Numbered from the stretch's first letter, positions 55,211 through 64,000 are shown. The stretch is DNA of 64,000 bases from Rossellomorea aquimaris (GCF_008180865.1 NZ_VTEX01000001.1:982713-1046712); one strand, 5' to 3'. Translations and numbers: made by a program. The notes: generated by a model not told the origin, from the sequence alone.

Positions 55211-55632
55211 CCTTGTCAGCCTCCAGTTCAACCGATACTTCTTATAGTATAGTCGGAATCATCTTGCTTGTTAAGGTTAAACTTCCTCCTTTTCAAGACT
55301 ATATCTTCTTCAATTAAATATTATTTAGAGCATTTACGAATTATTCACCTACCAAAAAACAAATAGCTTTCTAAAATCATCGTCAAATAGAATAGAATCC
55401 TTTAACTATTTTATCCATTAATACCCTTTATACCTATTATTTTCTATTATTATTAACATAGTATTCCTCTACATGATAGTTTATACAGGAAATCGCTTTC
55501 TATTACAGTAGTGAAATATTCTTGACGCAGGATATTAAAGTTCCTGTTATTGAATTGAGATTTTACTATGTTAGTATTTTCCCTGTTAGCAAAAATAAAT
55601 ATACCGCTAGCTACATAAGGAGGAATTTTTCT
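55211..55632. other. intergenic stretch between divergent genes, 422 bases
   Basis: It is AT-rich. The left part is the upstream region of the zinc-ribbon gene; the right part holds the promoter of the LysM-3D gene at 55522-55550. A frame open from 55522 in phase with the LysM gene has no start signal of its own. Confidence 0.5.
55522..55561 (+). promoter_or_regulatory. promoter and direct-repeat-like motif before the first LysM-3D gene
   Basis: TTGACG (55522-55527) and TGTTAT (55545-55550) are 17 bases apart. TGTTAT is followed after five bases by TGAGAT, similar to the WalR box TGTWAH-N5-TGTWAH; the second half deviates. Confidence 0.45.
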
Positions 55633-56463
55633 ATGAAACTAAAAAAATCGATTATTTCTGTGGCTGCATTTACTACACTTGCAGTGTCTGGTGGAGCTAG
55701 CGCTTCAGCACAAGACATCGAAGTTAATAAAGGTGACACTTTATGGGGAATTGCGCAGGAATACGGTACATCAGTTGATCAACTCATGAAATGGAACAAT
55801 TTAAATTCACACTTAATCTATCCTGACCAAGAACTCAAGGTATCATCCAAAGAATACTATACAGTTAAAAAAGGTGACACACTCTGGGGAATTTCTTCAC
55901 AATATGGAATTTCCGTTGACAGTTTAATTGGCTGGAACGCACTTGAGAGTGACCTGATTGTCCCAGGACAAGAGTTAGTCATCAATTTAGAAGATAAAAA
56001 AGCACCTTCAGCTACTGCAAATACTTCTGAGCAAGCAGCAGCTCCTGCTCAAGAAGAAGAAACAGCAGAAGTAGCTCCAGAAGCTGAAGCGCCTGCAGCA
56101 GAACCAGCTGAGGCACAACCTGCTGAAGAAGAACCGGCAGCAGAACCAGCTCCACAAGAGGAAGCTGTAAAGGAAATCACTGTAGAAGCAACTGCTTACA
56201 CGGCAAGTTGTGAAGGGTGCTCAGGTACGACAGCAACTGGCGTAAACCTTTTAGAAAACCCAGATGCAAAAGTAATTGCCGTAGACCCGGATGTCATTCC
56301 TCTGGGATCAAAAGTATATGTTGAAGGATACGGCTATGCAACTGCTGAAGATACAGGTGGAGCGATTAAAGGAAATCGAATCGATGTGTTCATCCCATCA
56401 AAAGATCAAGCAGTTGATTGGGGCAGAAAATCAGTTAACGTAAAAATCCTTGAAAGTAAATAA
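55633..56463 (+). CDS. secreted LysM-3D domain cell-wall protein (YocH-like)
   Basis: A signal peptide to about residue 28 is followed by two LysM repeats (GDTLWGIAQEYGTSVDQLMKW and GDTLWGISSQYGISVDSLIGW, written in part), a 60-residue Ala/Pro/Glu linker and a C-terminal 3D domain. The 3D domain has YTASCEGCSGTTATG and AVDPDVIPLGSKVYVEGYG with the three conserved aspartates. Such proteins are muralytic transglycosylase-like enzymes; YocH in B. subtilis is under WalR control. AAGGAGG lies before ATG 55633. A shorter paralogue lies 345 bases downstream. Confidence 0.88.
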   Translation: MKLKKSIISVAAFTTLAVSGGASASAQDIEVNKGDTLWGIAQEYGTSVDQLMKWNNLNSHLIYPDQELKVSSKEYYTVKKGDTLWGISSQYGISVDSLIGWNALESDLIVPGQELVINLEDKKAPSATANTSEQAAAPAQEEETAEVAPEAEAPAAEPAEAQPAEEEPAAEPAPQEEAVKEITVEATAYTASCEGCSGTTATGVNLLENPDAKVIAVDPDVIPLGSKVYVEGYGYATAEDTGGAIKGNRIDVFIPSKDQAVDWGRKSVNVKILESK

Positions 56464-56807
56464 TAGTTCGGAACCACTGAGAATTCATTCTCAGTGGTTT
56501 TTTGTTTTTCAATACATTTATAATTGCTTATCTCTTTAACACATGATGCAAAAGGAATAACTTTCTTAATAGTCTCTTCATTACCAATTTCCTTCTCATT
56601 CATCTCCGCTTTTCAACTAACATTTTCCTTCAAATGAAAGAGTTTGAAACAATTCCAGCTGAATCGACAGAAAACAAAAAATATTACATGCTTGTCATCT
56701 AATTGTTATCCGTTTATAAACACTTTGTTATATGTCTGAGGTAAGTCTATGTTACTATTTCAACTGTTGGTTTCATAGACCAAACACAAAAGGAGGAATT
56801 TCACAAG
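56464..56807. other. intergenic stretch, 344 bases
   Basis: It holds the terminator at 56472-56509 and, on the right, a TGTTAT-N5-TGAGGT motif (56726-56742) like the one before the first LysM-3D gene. A weak - strand frame was not accepted. Confidence 0.5.
56472..56509 (+). terminator. intrinsic terminator
   Basis: AACCACTGAGA and TCTCAGTGGTT with TTTTGTTTTT close the first LysM-3D gene. Confidence 0.88.
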
Positions 56808-57377
56808 ATGAAAAAAGTATTATTTTCCATATTTTCCTTCACAGTTTTTCTAACAATCGGACTTACTTCTGCCTCTGCAGATTCAGACGATACTGCAATG
56901 AATGATTATCATAATATAGAACAAGGCGATATTCTTTGGGAGATTGCAAATCGATATCATGTTTCGATAGATGAGGTTGGTACTCGCCAACAACTTTTAG
57001 AAGAAGGTTATACTGTGAATAACGTACAAGAAGAAGGACAAGCTGTTAAATCCGCTGATACGGAAACTTCAGGGGACAACGTTGTAAAAGAGGTTAACGT
57101 AACGGCTACGGCGTATACAGCATATTGTGAGGGGTGTATAGGCATTACAAAGACGGGGGTGGACTTAATCGAGAACCCTGATGCCAGAGTCATTGCCGTC
57201 GATCCAAGTGTCATCCCACTGGGGTCTAAGGTATATGTAGAAGGATACGGTTATGCCCGTGCGGAAGATACAGGTGGGGCAATCAAAGGAAAACGTATCG
57301 ACATTTATATGGAAAAAGAAAAAGATGCCCTTAAATATGGTGTACAGGATGTCAAAGTGAAAATTATTGAAGAGTAA
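56808..57377 (+). CDS. secreted 3D-domain protein with a single, shortened LysM
   Basis: The 189-residue paralogue of the upstream protein has a signal peptide to about residue 24. One LysM-like repeat (GDILWEIANRYHVSIDEVG) lacks the usual second half. The 3D domain is almost identical in motif to that of the neighbour: YCEGCIGITKTG and AVDPSVIPLGSKVYVEGYG. The long Ala/Pro linker is missing. It probably arose by duplication with loss of one LysM. AAAGGAGG precedes the ATG. It likely acts on the cell wall. Confidence 0.82.
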   Translation: MKKVLFSIFSFTVFLTIGLTSASADSDDTAMNDYHNIEQGDILWEIANRYHVSIDEVGTRQQLLEEGYTVNNVQEEGQAVKSADTETSGDNVVKEVNVTATAYTAYCEGCIGITKTGVDLIENPDARVIAVDPSVIPLGSKVYVEGYGYARAEDTGGAIKGKRIDIYMEKEKDALKYGVQDVKVKIIEE

Positions 57378-57385
57378 CGAATAAG

Positions 57386-57413
57386 AAAGGACGCCGACTT
57401 AGGCGTCCTTTTT
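57386..57413 (+). terminator. intrinsic terminator
   Basis: AAAGGACGCC and GGCGTCCTTT pair around a 6-base loop with a U tail. Confidence 0.88.
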
Positions 57414-57424
57414 GTATCAATAAA

Positions 57425-57556
57425 CTATTTCCCTTGAACTTCAGAACCTTTTCTAGCAGAAGGAGCTACGGACTTTATCTCAACTTCCTCACCCATTTGT
57501 TGTTGAGCTAATTTTTCAGCTGTTTCATGTTGCGATTTGTTTTGTTTGTTTTTCAT
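57425..57556 (-). CDS. 43-residue hydrophilic protein
   Basis: ATG 57556 lies behind GGGGGAGG. The product is polar and Gln/Lys/Glu-rich (QHETAEKLAQQQMGEEVEIK) with no hydrophobic segment or cysteine. It has the size and composition of small spore-associated proteins of Bacillus but I do not recognise it. It is convergent with the 3D gene. Confidence 0.55.
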   Translation of the reverse strand: MKNKQNKSQHETAEKLAQQQMGEEVEIKSVAPSARKGSEVQGK

Positions 57557-58133
57557 GACTGGACCTCCCCCGTACATTCTTTTTATTAACATTCACCGAT
57601 ACATGAAAATTACTACAAGAACTTTATCCAGAATTCCCAATTAAAACTTCAAATGATTTAGAGGAAACCATTAATTATATCCTTCATAACGCCTATTCTC
57701 CCAACATAAATGTTAAGCCTTATTTGTCAAACCATGTTCGACTTAACGGATAAATAAAAGGAAGTTATTTCCAGTTTTCCATACAGAAAAATTCCTGAAT
57801 GCACTTTCAAGTCAAAAAAAGAATTGGAATGAAAACGTTTAAATGACAAACACTATAAAAAAATATAATGGTTATCACTTGCAAAGTTAAACTTTTTTCT
57901 GATAGGGTAACAAATGTTGGTTTTATGAGAGTGTCGTGAGGGAATAGGTAATAAGTAATCATTCCTCCACTATCCTCAGAATGCACATATTCCCATCTGC
58001 ATTAACTGAGACTCTTTCACGATGAAGATTATTGCCGCTGGTGTACATACTAAGACAAACACCCTTAATCCGGCTGTCGTTACCTTCATACAGAAAAGAG
58101 CAAAAAAACATTGAAAATGGAAAGGAGAATTTT
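57557..58133. other. intergenic stretch, 577 bases, long leader of opuD
   Basis: The left part is AT-rich upstream sequence of the 43-residue gene. TGAAAACGTTTAAA at 57830-57843 is one base short of a cre site. A sigma-B-like promoter lies at 57886-57910, leaving a leader of about 215 bases with a partial GAGGGAAT/ATTCCTC hairpin near 57936-57971. No short gene was seen. Confidence 0.5.
57886..57910 (+). promoter_or_regulatory. sigma-B-like promoter of opuD
   Basis: GTTAAA and GGGTAA are 13 bases apart; the sigma-B consensus is GTTTAA-N12-14-GGGWAW. General-stress control suits an osmoprotectant transporter. Confidence 0.5.
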
Positions 58134-59663
58134 ATGAAGAGGATATCAAATGTTTTCTGGATTACCGTTGCATTGGTTGCAGCTTCTGTTGCCTATGGTG
58201 TCATCGCGCCAAAGTCATTCGAAAATGTAACAGCTGATATGCAAAGCTTTATTACCTCAACATTCGGTTGGTATTATCTTATTTTAGTAACAGTGATTGT
58301 TATTTTCTGCGTATTCTTGATCTTTAGTCCAATCGGAACGATTAGATTAGGAAAACCAGACGAAAAACCTGAATACACGAAAGGAACATGGTTCGCCATG
58401 TTATTTAGTGCAGGGATGGGAATCGGTTTAGTATTCTGGGGGGCAGCGGAGCCGCTGTCACACTATTTGACGCCTCCACTTGCTGAAGGTGGAACGAATC
58501 AGGCGATCAAGGAATCAATGCGTTATACGTTCTTCCACTGGGGAATACATGCTTGGGCGATCTATGCGATTGTCGCTTTAGCACTCGCTTATTATAAATT
58601 CCGTAAAGATGAGCCTGGTTTAATCTCAGCTACGTTGAGACCGATCTTTGGAGATAAAGTGAACGGTCCACTGGGAACGGTCATCGATGTACTGGCTGTA
58701 TTCGCCACTGTTGTCGGTGTTGCCACAACGCTTGGGTTCGGTGCAGCACAAATTAACGGAGGACTTTCATATCTACTGGGAGTTCCAAACAATTTCACCG
58801 TTCAGTTCATTATCATTGCGGTTGTAACCGTCCTATTTATGATATCGGCATGGTCAGGATTAAGTAAGGGAATTAAATATCTATCTAATACGAATATGGT
58901 ATTGGCAATTGCACTGTTCGTGTTAATGTTCTTTATCGGACCTACATTGCTCATCCTTAATATGTTCACTGATACAATCGGTGCTTATATCCAAAACATC
59001 GCTGCGATGAGTTTCCGGATTGCCCCATTAAATGAAGAGCATCGCGGCTGGATCAATGGCTGGACGATTTTCTATTGGGCATGGTGGATTTCCTGGTCTC
59101 CATTTGTCGGAATCTTCATCGCACGTGTATCACGAGGCAGAACCATTCGTGAATTCTTAATCGGTGTGCTCCTGCTGCCTGCTTTAGTCAGTTTCATTTG
59201 GTTCGCTACTTTTGGTACATCTGCCATTGAAATTCAACAAGCAGGAACAGATATATCAGGACTAAATACAGAAGAGGTATTATTTGCTGTATTTAATGGA
59301 TTTGAATGGTCAACGATTCTTTCGGTCATTGCCATCACATTGATCGGAACCTTCTTCATTACATCTGCTGACTCAGCTACTTTTGTTCTGGGGATGCAAA
59401 CAACTTATGGATCATTAACTCCGCCAAACTATGTGAAGTTAACTTGGGGACTTGCTCAGTCTACTGTTGCATTAATCCTGCTCTATAGTGGAGGACTACA
59501 GGCATTACAAAATGCATTAATTGTCGCAGCGTTGCCATTCTCAGTCATTATGGCGCTGATGATGCTGTCTCTGTATAAATCACTGAATCAAGAGAAGAAA
59601 GAGCTTGGATTATACATCAAACCTAAGCCAAGAAAAACAAAAGAACCTAAAGAGCACATGTAA
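58134..59663 (+). CDS. opuD: BCCT-family glycine betaine transporter (OpuD-like)
   Basis: The secondary transporter takes up glycine betaine or related osmoprotectants with sodium. The 509-residue protein has twelve helices. The BCCT signature [20 protein letters not shown] (given in part) and the aromatic [10 protein letters not shown] region are visible, as is [15 protein letters not shown] in helix eight to ten. ATG 58134 lies behind GGAAAGGAG; the frame is open from 58032. The basic tail [11 protein letters not shown] could be an osmosensing extension. Its length fits B. subtilis OpuD. Confidence 0.85.
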   Translation: MKRISNVFWITVALVAASVAYGVIAPKSFENVTADMQSFITSTFGWYYLILVTVIVIFCVFLIFSPIGTIRLGKPDEKPEYTKGTWFAMLFSAGMGIGLVFWGAAEPLSHYLTPPLAEGGTNQAIKESMRYTFFHWGIHAWAIYAIVALALAYYKFRKDEPGLISATLRPIFGDKVNGPLGTVIDVLAVFATVVGVATTLGFGAAQINGGLSYLLGVPNNFTVQFIIIAVVTVLFMISAWSGLSKGIKYLSNTNMVLAIALFVLMFFIGPTLLILNMFTDTIGAYIQNIAAMSFRIAPLNEEHRGWINGWTIFYWAWWISWSPFVGIFIARVSRGRTIREFLIGVLLLPALVSFIWFATFGTSAIEIQQAGTDISGLNTEEVLFAVFNGFEWSTILSVIAITLIGTFFITSADSATFVLGMQTTYGSLTPPNYVKLTWGLAQSTVALILLYSGGLQALQNALIVAALPFSVIMALMMLSLYKSLNQEKKELGLYIKPKPRKTKEPKEHM

Positions 59664-59672
59664 ATTCGTTTA

Positions 59673-59702
59673 GCGCCTGGAATTTTTCCAGGCGTCTTTT
59701 TT
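59673..59702 (+). terminator. intrinsic terminator
   Basis: GCGCCTGG and CCAGGCGT pair around AATTTTT, followed by CTTTTTT, after opuD. Confidence 0.88.
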
Positions 59703-59832
59703 CATATCAAGCACTTCCCATCTAGACATTTTACTCATTTTCCGCCCCACCTTTATATGCAAAACCCACTGTTCATAGGCAATCTGTTCCTGGTGCATTT
59801 CATAGTTAAAAAGAGAATGATGATTTTAATTA

Positions 59833-59860
59833 ACCTACAATTTGTCCTCTACATACATTA
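59833..59860 (+). promoter_or_regulatory. sigma-K-like promoter of yjcZ
   Basis: AC (59833-59834) and CATACATTA (59852-59860) are 17 bases apart, fitting AC-N16/17-CATANNNTA. A mother-cell promoter agrees with the sporulation protein it precedes. Confidence 0.55.
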
Positions 59861-59893
59861 ATATCGTAGTAAGATAACTGGAGGTGACTGATG

Positions 59894-60019
59894 ATGTATG
59901 GATATGGATACCCTGGATATGGATATGGCTGCGGTGGTGGTGGCTACGCTGGTGGCTTTGCGTTAATCGTAGTTTTATTCATCCTATTAATTATCGTTGG
60001 AGCAGCGTTTGTTTGTTAA
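59894..60019 (+). CDS. YjcZ-family sporulation protein
   Basis: The 41-residue protein begins [20 protein letters not shown] (Tyr/Gly repeats) and ends in one hydrophobic helix [20 protein letters not shown], the invariant pattern of YjcZ-family proteins made in the mother cell and found in spore coats. ATG 59894 is preferred to 59891 by spacing from GGAGGTGA. It is too short for most callers. Confidence 0.9.
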   Translation: MYGYGYPGYGYGCGGGGYAGGFALIVVLFILLIIVGAAFVC

Positions 60020-60036
60020 TAATAAATGAATGATGG

Positions 60037-60119
60037 CTAGGTGACCTCAACTGAGTCAATGATTTCTCTACCAACATCCGGTGAAGAGAGAAGTGACTAC
60101 TGGGGGGTCATCTTTTTTT
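60037..60119 (+). terminator. large structured terminator
   Basis: AGGTGACC pairs with GGTCATCT at the base, and GTCA plus TTTCTCT pair with AGAGAGAA plus TGAC inside, followed by a run of seven T. It closes yjcZ. Confidence 0.6.
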
Positions 60120-60198
60120 ATACATATTGATTGTCACAGAGTTGTTCTCGTATTAGAATACAAGAGGAATCAATACTCTTGTAAAGGATCGAGCCCCG

Positions 60199-60840
60199 AT
60201 GACTAAAAAATTCGCACAAAAAAAGCGTCCCAGTAAGAAAAAACGATCCTCACCATTTAAGATCGTCCTTATACCCATCATCGTCATAGCTGTTTATTAT
60301 GCCGTAAATAATGAAGAAACCACTTATAACCTGTCCTCATTGGGTAAAGAAGAGGTACCGTCCGAATATATTCCCATTTATAAAGCAGCTGAAGAGGAAT
60401 ACGGGGTACCATGGTATTTACTGGCTGCCCATCACCGGGTCGAAACAAAATTTTCCACCATGAAAACTCTTGTGTCTCCTGTGGGAGCAGAAGGACACAT
60501 GCAATTCATGCCATGTACATTTGTCGGTTGGTCACACCCGAGTTGCTCAGGCTTAGGAAAAGGGAATATTCCACAAAGCCAAAAAACAGACCCTGAAGTC
60601 ATTGAAAAGTATGGTGGTTATGGGGTCGATGCAAATGGAGATGGAATAGCCGATCCATTTCAAATTGAGGATGCAGTATTTAGTGCTGCAAACTATCTGG
60701 AACGAAATGGAGCGGCTGACGGAAAAATCGAACAAGCAGTATTTGCCTACAATCATAGCGACAAATATGTAGAAGATGTTTTGTACTATGCAGATCGATT
60801 TGTAGAAGATGAAGAAGAAGAGTCAGGCGAGGCTATGTAA
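60199..60840 (+). CDS. membrane-anchored lytic transglycosylase-like protein
   Basis: A basic cytoplasmic tail and one helix (about residues 22-38) lead to a lysozyme-fold SLT domain that should cleave peptidoglycan glycan strands. HHRVETKFS carries the candidate catalytic Glu, EGHMQFMPCTFVGW the substrate loop, and ADPFQIEDAVFSAANYL and VFAYNHSDKYVEDVL the end helices. Two cysteines (CTFVGWSHPSC) could form an outside disulfide. The product is 213 residues. Only a weak GGATCGAG ribosome-binding match precedes the ATG. Confidence 0.82.
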   Translation: MTKKFAQKKRPSKKKRSSPFKIVLIPIIVIAVYYAVNNEETTYNLSSLGKEEVPSEYIPIYKAAEEEYGVPWYLLAAHHRVETKFSTMKTLVSPVGAEGHMQFMPCTFVGWSHPSCSGLGKGNIPQSQKTDPEVIEKYGGYGVDANGDGIADPFQIEDAVFSAANYLERNGAADGKIEQAVFAYNHSDKYVEDVLYYADRFVEDEEEESGEAM

Positions 60841-61013
60841 TTTTTAAATATATGGAGAAGAGCCGGAATGTAATATCGGTTCTTTTTTATTTTTTTAAAC
60901 AGATTTGAAAAAAGGAGGGGCATATTCCCAATAACCCAATAATTATATACACTCCCATAATAAATTGATATGATAAGGTTCGTGAATTTTTACGTTTGGC
61001 AAAGGTGATTCAG

Positions 61014-63239
61014 ATGAAAACGACAGAAATGATAGAAGAGTGGCAAATCGCTCTGGATATGGAAATACTACAACTAAAAAAACAGGAAACATCTGGAGTT
61101 ATGATAGAGGAGGGCAGATGTATCCGCAAAGAAGAAAATGCCTATATTTATTGGTTCACCCTTAGTTATCCTGCGTCTTTACCAGAAGGAGGGGGCGTAG
61201 TTTTTAAGAGAAAGCAATCAAGAATCACAGGGGTTGTGATTAGTTCAGAGGATCGGGAGTGCATGATTGAGCTCGATCAATTCATTGGTGACACCATTTC
61301 TTATGGTCAAATATTGCATGCCCCATGGGAGATATTAGAGAAGTTAATAGAAAGATTAGACGAAGCAAAAGAGCGCCACGAAAAAACAGAGCGTATTCAT
61401 CATGTGATGAATCCAATACAAGAAATACGGCATCCGAAGACTACGTTTAAAAACCCTTTACACGAAGCATATGTTCGCAGTAAGTATAATCCTGTTACCT
61501 ATCTGTGGGGACCACCTGGAACAGGAAAAACCTATACACTTGCCAGAGTAGCTGCTTATCATTATTCTGAAGGAAAAAAAGTGCTGCTTCTTTCCCATAG
61601 TAATGCTGCAGTTGATGTCTTAATAGAAGAAATGCATCACTTTCTCAGCAGTCATGACCGGTGGAAGACAGGCGAAGTCATCCGTTATGGTACCAACCGG
61701 AAATCGTATAGTGAAGAAGTTACAGATTTAAGCGTGCTCCAATTATTAGAACAGCTTGACCCCAGCCTTGCAGAGGAGAAAGGAAAGGTCGAAACCTACC
61801 GGAGGAGGTTAAAAAATAAACTTGCTAAAACGTACTCAAGTTATGATTCAGAGAGGTTGTCTCAACTAGAGGTTCATTACCAAAAAATCAAAGAAAAGTT
61901 TAAACGAAGAGAAGGTGAACTTGTCATAGACGCAAGGGTCATCGGTACGACTCTATCTAAAGCTGCGATTGATGGCATTCTTTATGAAGAAGAGTTTGAC
62001 CTTGTTATCGTGGATGAGGCGAGTATGGCCTATATACCTCAGATAGCATTTGCTGCATCCCTTGGTAAAAAGGTCATTATTTGCGGGGATTTCAAACAGC
62101 TCCCGCCTATTTCTACGTCCTTTCATCCGATGGTAACCAAGTGGCTGAAGGAAGACATCTTCCATTCGGCTCAGGTGGCACATGCCGTTGATAAGGGCAA
62201 GGACCACCCTCAGTTATTATTGCTTCCAGAACAGCGGCGAATGCATCCAAGCATTTCTGCATTTACCAATCACTATATCTACCATTCGAAGGTAGGTAAT
62301 CACCATTCGGTAGAATTGATGAGAGCGGGGATTACAAATAAAATGCCTTTTCCTTCACATGGAGCGGTATTATTTTCACTCAATGAAGGTACCGAGTGGG
62401 CAGAGACTCAAAAAGGCTCACGTTGGAACGTCCTATCCAGTTTAGTGACGATCCATCTTACTCTGGAAGCGATCGAGGATGGGATGCAATCTATCGGGAT
62501 CGTGACCCCCTACCGTGTCCAGGCCAAATGGTATAACCTGTTATTGGACGAATTGGTAAGGAACTCACATCCTCATTTGAATTTATACGCCGCTACGGTT
62601 CATGGCTTTCAAGGTTCGGAAAATGACATGATCCTTTTTGATCTCGTTGATGGAGCTTCCCATGGGAAACCGGGGGCACTCCTTACTCGGAAAGGAAGCG
62701 ATAGGTTACTGAATGTAGCGATTACGCGAGCGAGAGGGAAGTTCGTTCTTATTGGCAACGATCAATTTATTCAGGAGAAGACCCATTCTTCCCAACCCAT
62801 CCATCAGTTTATACGACATCTTCAAGAGGAAGGGCATAAGGGAACAAGTTCCTCACTCAGTCCTTCCTCGACTAAGAAAATGAAGTGGACTGATGTAAGT
62901 GATCGAAACAGACTGGTGAAAGATTTTAAGGCAGCTAAACAAAAAATCGTAGTGAACGTTGGACATGTGACAGATATCCCTCAAGAGATATTGATCATAT
63001 TACGCAAAGTATCCACTGAGAAAAACGTCATTATCCAATGTAAGGACAGCAGCGCTTCCCAATCTGGAATCAGCTTCAAAATTAAAAAAGCAACAACTGA
63101 TATTCCATTCATCGCCTTAGATGAAAAAGTCATCTGGTTCAATTCTTTTGCCAAAGAAAGGAACCGGTTTCCTTATCATGTGAGGATTTTATCGAAGAGA
63201 ATCACTGGCCAATTCCTCAAACTGACTGAAGAGAAATAA
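61014..63239 (+). CDS. SF1 helicase (DNA2/NAM7 type) with a PLD-like C-terminal region
   Basis: The 741-residue protein has motif I GPPGTGKTYTLARVA, motif II VIVDEASMAYIPQ, motif III GDFKQLPPIS, motif IV/V VTPYRVQAKW and VHGFQGSENDMI, and motif VI NVAITRARGKFVLIG. This marks an Upf1/Dna2-like helicase. The last 120 residues form an alpha/beta region (KIVVNVGHVTDIPQE, EKVIWFNSFA) like the degenerate PLD-like modules attached to such helicases, without an HKD motif. ATG 61014 is chosen because AAAGGTGA lies before it; a TTG frame starts at 60996. The cellular role is unknown. Confidence 0.85.
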   Translation: MKTTEMIEEWQIALDMEILQLKKQETSGVMIEEGRCIRKEENAYIYWFTLSYPASLPEGGGVVFKRKQSRITGVVISSEDRECMIELDQFIGDTISYGQILHAPWEILEKLIERLDEAKERHEKTERIHHVMNPIQEIRHPKTTFKNPLHEAYVRSKYNPVTYLWGPPGTGKTYTLARVAAYHYSEGKKVLLLSHSNAAVDVLIEEMHHFLSSHDRWKTGEVIRYGTNRKSYSEEVTDLSVLQLLEQLDPSLAEEKGKVETYRRRLKNKLAKTYSSYDSERLSQLEVHYQKIKEKFKRREGELVIDARVIGTTLSKAAIDGILYEEEFDLVIVDEASMAYIPQIAFAASLGKKVIICGDFKQLPPISTSFHPMVTKWLKEDIFHSAQVAHAVDKGKDHPQLLLLPEQRRMHPSISAFTNHYIYHSKVGNHHSVELMRAGITNKMPFPSHGAVLFSLNEGTEWAETQKGSRWNVLSSLVTIHLTLEAIEDGMQSIGIVTPYRVQAKWYNLLLDELVRNSHPHLNLYAATVHGFQGSENDMILFDLVDGASHGKPGALLTRKGSDRLLNVAITRARGKFVLIGNDQFIQEKTHSSQPIHQFIRHLQEEGHKGTSSSLSPSSTKKMKWTDVSDRNRLVKDFKAAKQKIVVNVGHVTDIPQEILIILRKVSTEKNVIIQCKDSSASQSGISFKIKKATTDIPFIALDEKVIWFNSFAKERNRFPYHVRILSKRITGQFLKLTEEK

Positions 63240-63310
63240 GCGGTGGTCCTTTTGAAAGTTAGTAGCTTGAAATCTACTTCTCTCAAAAGGAGTCGCCGCT
63301 TAATTATTTT
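63238..63310 (+). terminator. long hairpin terminator
   Basis: AAGCGG-GG-CCTTTTGA pairs with TCAAAAGG-CGCCGCTT around an inner AGTAG/CTACT stem, then AATTATTTTT. It ends the helicase message and adjoins the 3' end of selD. Confidence 0.8.
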
Positions 63311-64000
63311 TCAACCAGTATACTCCATTTTTGCTTCGTCAGCACCCGACCAATTATTCTAGCTGATATCGAGTGAAGTCCTAACACCTCTATATACTTT
63401 TCCGCTTCACCCTCAGGCAAACTTACTAATAATCCTCCTGAAGTAATCGCGTCACATACAATCCACTGATCTTCCATGGTGATACTCGGATCATAGTGCA
63501 CTTTGTCTTCAAGCCACTGATGGTTCGCTTTCGACCCACCAGGAATGACTCCTTTGGCTGCTAATTCCTTCGTCCCTTCTAATAGGGGAATGGAAGAGTA
63601 TGAGAACTCTATGGACACATCACTGCCTTTAGCCATTTCAAAGGCGTGACCCATTAAGCCAAAGCCTGTTACATCTGTCACTGCATGCGGATGAAAGTCT
63701 TGTAAAACTTCTGCTGCAGATTTATTTAACATGCTCATGACTTCGATCACATCTTTTTCTTGGTCTGCCGACACCATCTTACGCTTAATACCTGTCGTTA
63801 AAATTCCTACACCCAGTGGTTTTGTAAGAACCATAACGTCTCCTTCTTTGGCACCGTTGTTTGTCCAATATTTTTTCGGGTGAACGATTCCAGTAACACT
63901 CAAACCGAATTTCGGTTCTTGATCGTCAATGGAATGGCCGCCGACCGTCACAGCACCAGCTTCGATTACTTTATTTTGTGCACCGGACAGAATTTCAGTA
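63304..64000 (-). CDS. selD: selenophosphate synthase, C-terminal part (cut by the window)
   Basis: SelD makes selenophosphate from selenide and ATP for selenocysteine or 2-selenouridine in tRNA. The visible 232 residues begin inside the protein (TEILSGAQNKVIEAG and VGGHSIDDQEPKFGLSVTG) and run to the natural stop at 63304. HAVTDVTGFGLMGHAFEMA is the conserved magnesium/ATP region, and SGGLLVSLPEGEAEKY a late motif. The catalytic Cys/Sec and the glycine-rich start lie beyond the window. The gene is convergent with the helicase. Whether the organism makes selenoproteins cannot be judged here. Confidence 0.92.
   Translation of the reverse strand, partial: TEILSGAQNKVIEAGAVTVGGHSIDDQEPKFGLSVTGIVHPKKYWTNNGAKEGDVMVLTKPLGVGILTTGIKRKMVSADQEKDVIEVMSMLNKSAAEVLQDFHPHAVTDVTGFGLMGHAFEMAKGSDVSIEFSYSSIPLLEGTKELAAKGVIPGGSKANHQWLEDKVHYDPSITMEDQWIVCDAITSGGLLVSLPEGEAEKYIEVLGLHSISARIIGRVLTKQKWSILVEK

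Noticed and set aside
63238..63302. SECIS-like element near selD
   Set aside because: The hairpin lies after the helicase stop with a U tail and has no upstream in-frame UGA; a terminator explains it.

Overview
The window looks like a chromosomal segment of a low-GC, spore-forming, probably marine or soil Bacillaceae (Bacillus sensu lato). The signs are AGGAGG-type ribosome binding sites with many TTG and GTG starts, sigma-A promoters, U-tailed hairpin terminators, and family members typical of Bacillus: MneP, Spo0M, YjcZ, GlpP/F/K/D, HemAT, YocH-like LysM-3D proteins, EcsC and OpuD. No rRNA, tRNA, CRISPR array, insertion sequence or prophage was recognised. Most genes sit in one- to three-gene transcription units closed by hairpins.

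Region by region. 1-8 kb: tail of a secreted dockerin-bearing protein; nucleoside hydrolase; a MerR regulator with a LiuR-like operator driving an AidB-type acyl-CoA dehydrogenase; a 26-residue peptide with nine cysteines; a lipoprotein gene broken by an in-frame TAG; an MneP-type manganese exporter; and a winged-helix regulator/MFS exporter pair with matching palindromes. 8-18 kb: many small membrane proteins and acetyltransferases, azoreductase, LysM-CAP protein, two short Spo0M-like proteins, and a yybP-ykoY manganese riboswitch that runs into an FbpB-like micropeptide gene and one Spo0M gene. 18-34 kb: class B PBP (PbpA/PbpH type), MerR plus CNNM/CBS transporter, EcsC, a papain-like protein, SET-domain protein, DacA, two orphan Opp/Dpp-type permeases with an LD-carboxypeptidase, and a beta-lactamase-family gene frameshifted at its active site. 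34-43 kb: acetyltransferases, HIT protein, M29 aminopeptidase and the glycerol regulon glpP-glpF-glpK-glpD with two antitermination leaders and a cre site. 43-64 kb: SDR, Nudix, a type I toxin locus, Xaa-Pro peptidase, topoisomerase III, DJ-1/PfpI protein, LrgAB, methionine aminopeptidase, HemAT, two LysM/3D cell-wall proteins, OpuD, YjcZ, lytic transglycosylase, an SF1 helicase and the C-terminal part of SelD.

The most striking signal is a dispersed 12-mer, AGGGACGGACCT, found 11 times exactly (plus one single-mismatch copy) between 17.3 and 53.5 kb. It occurs in both orientations, as single copies inside six genes in different reading frames, in a 5' leader, and as three inverted pairs that form hairpins. 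Its layout resembles DNA-uptake sequences or a very short REP-like element. The second is a manganese riboswitch with a visible ON-switch fold placed before genes that are not known transporters. The third is a compact type I toxin locus whose Shine-Dalgarno is locked in a hairpin.

All family names come from reading the sequence by eye; no database search was run.
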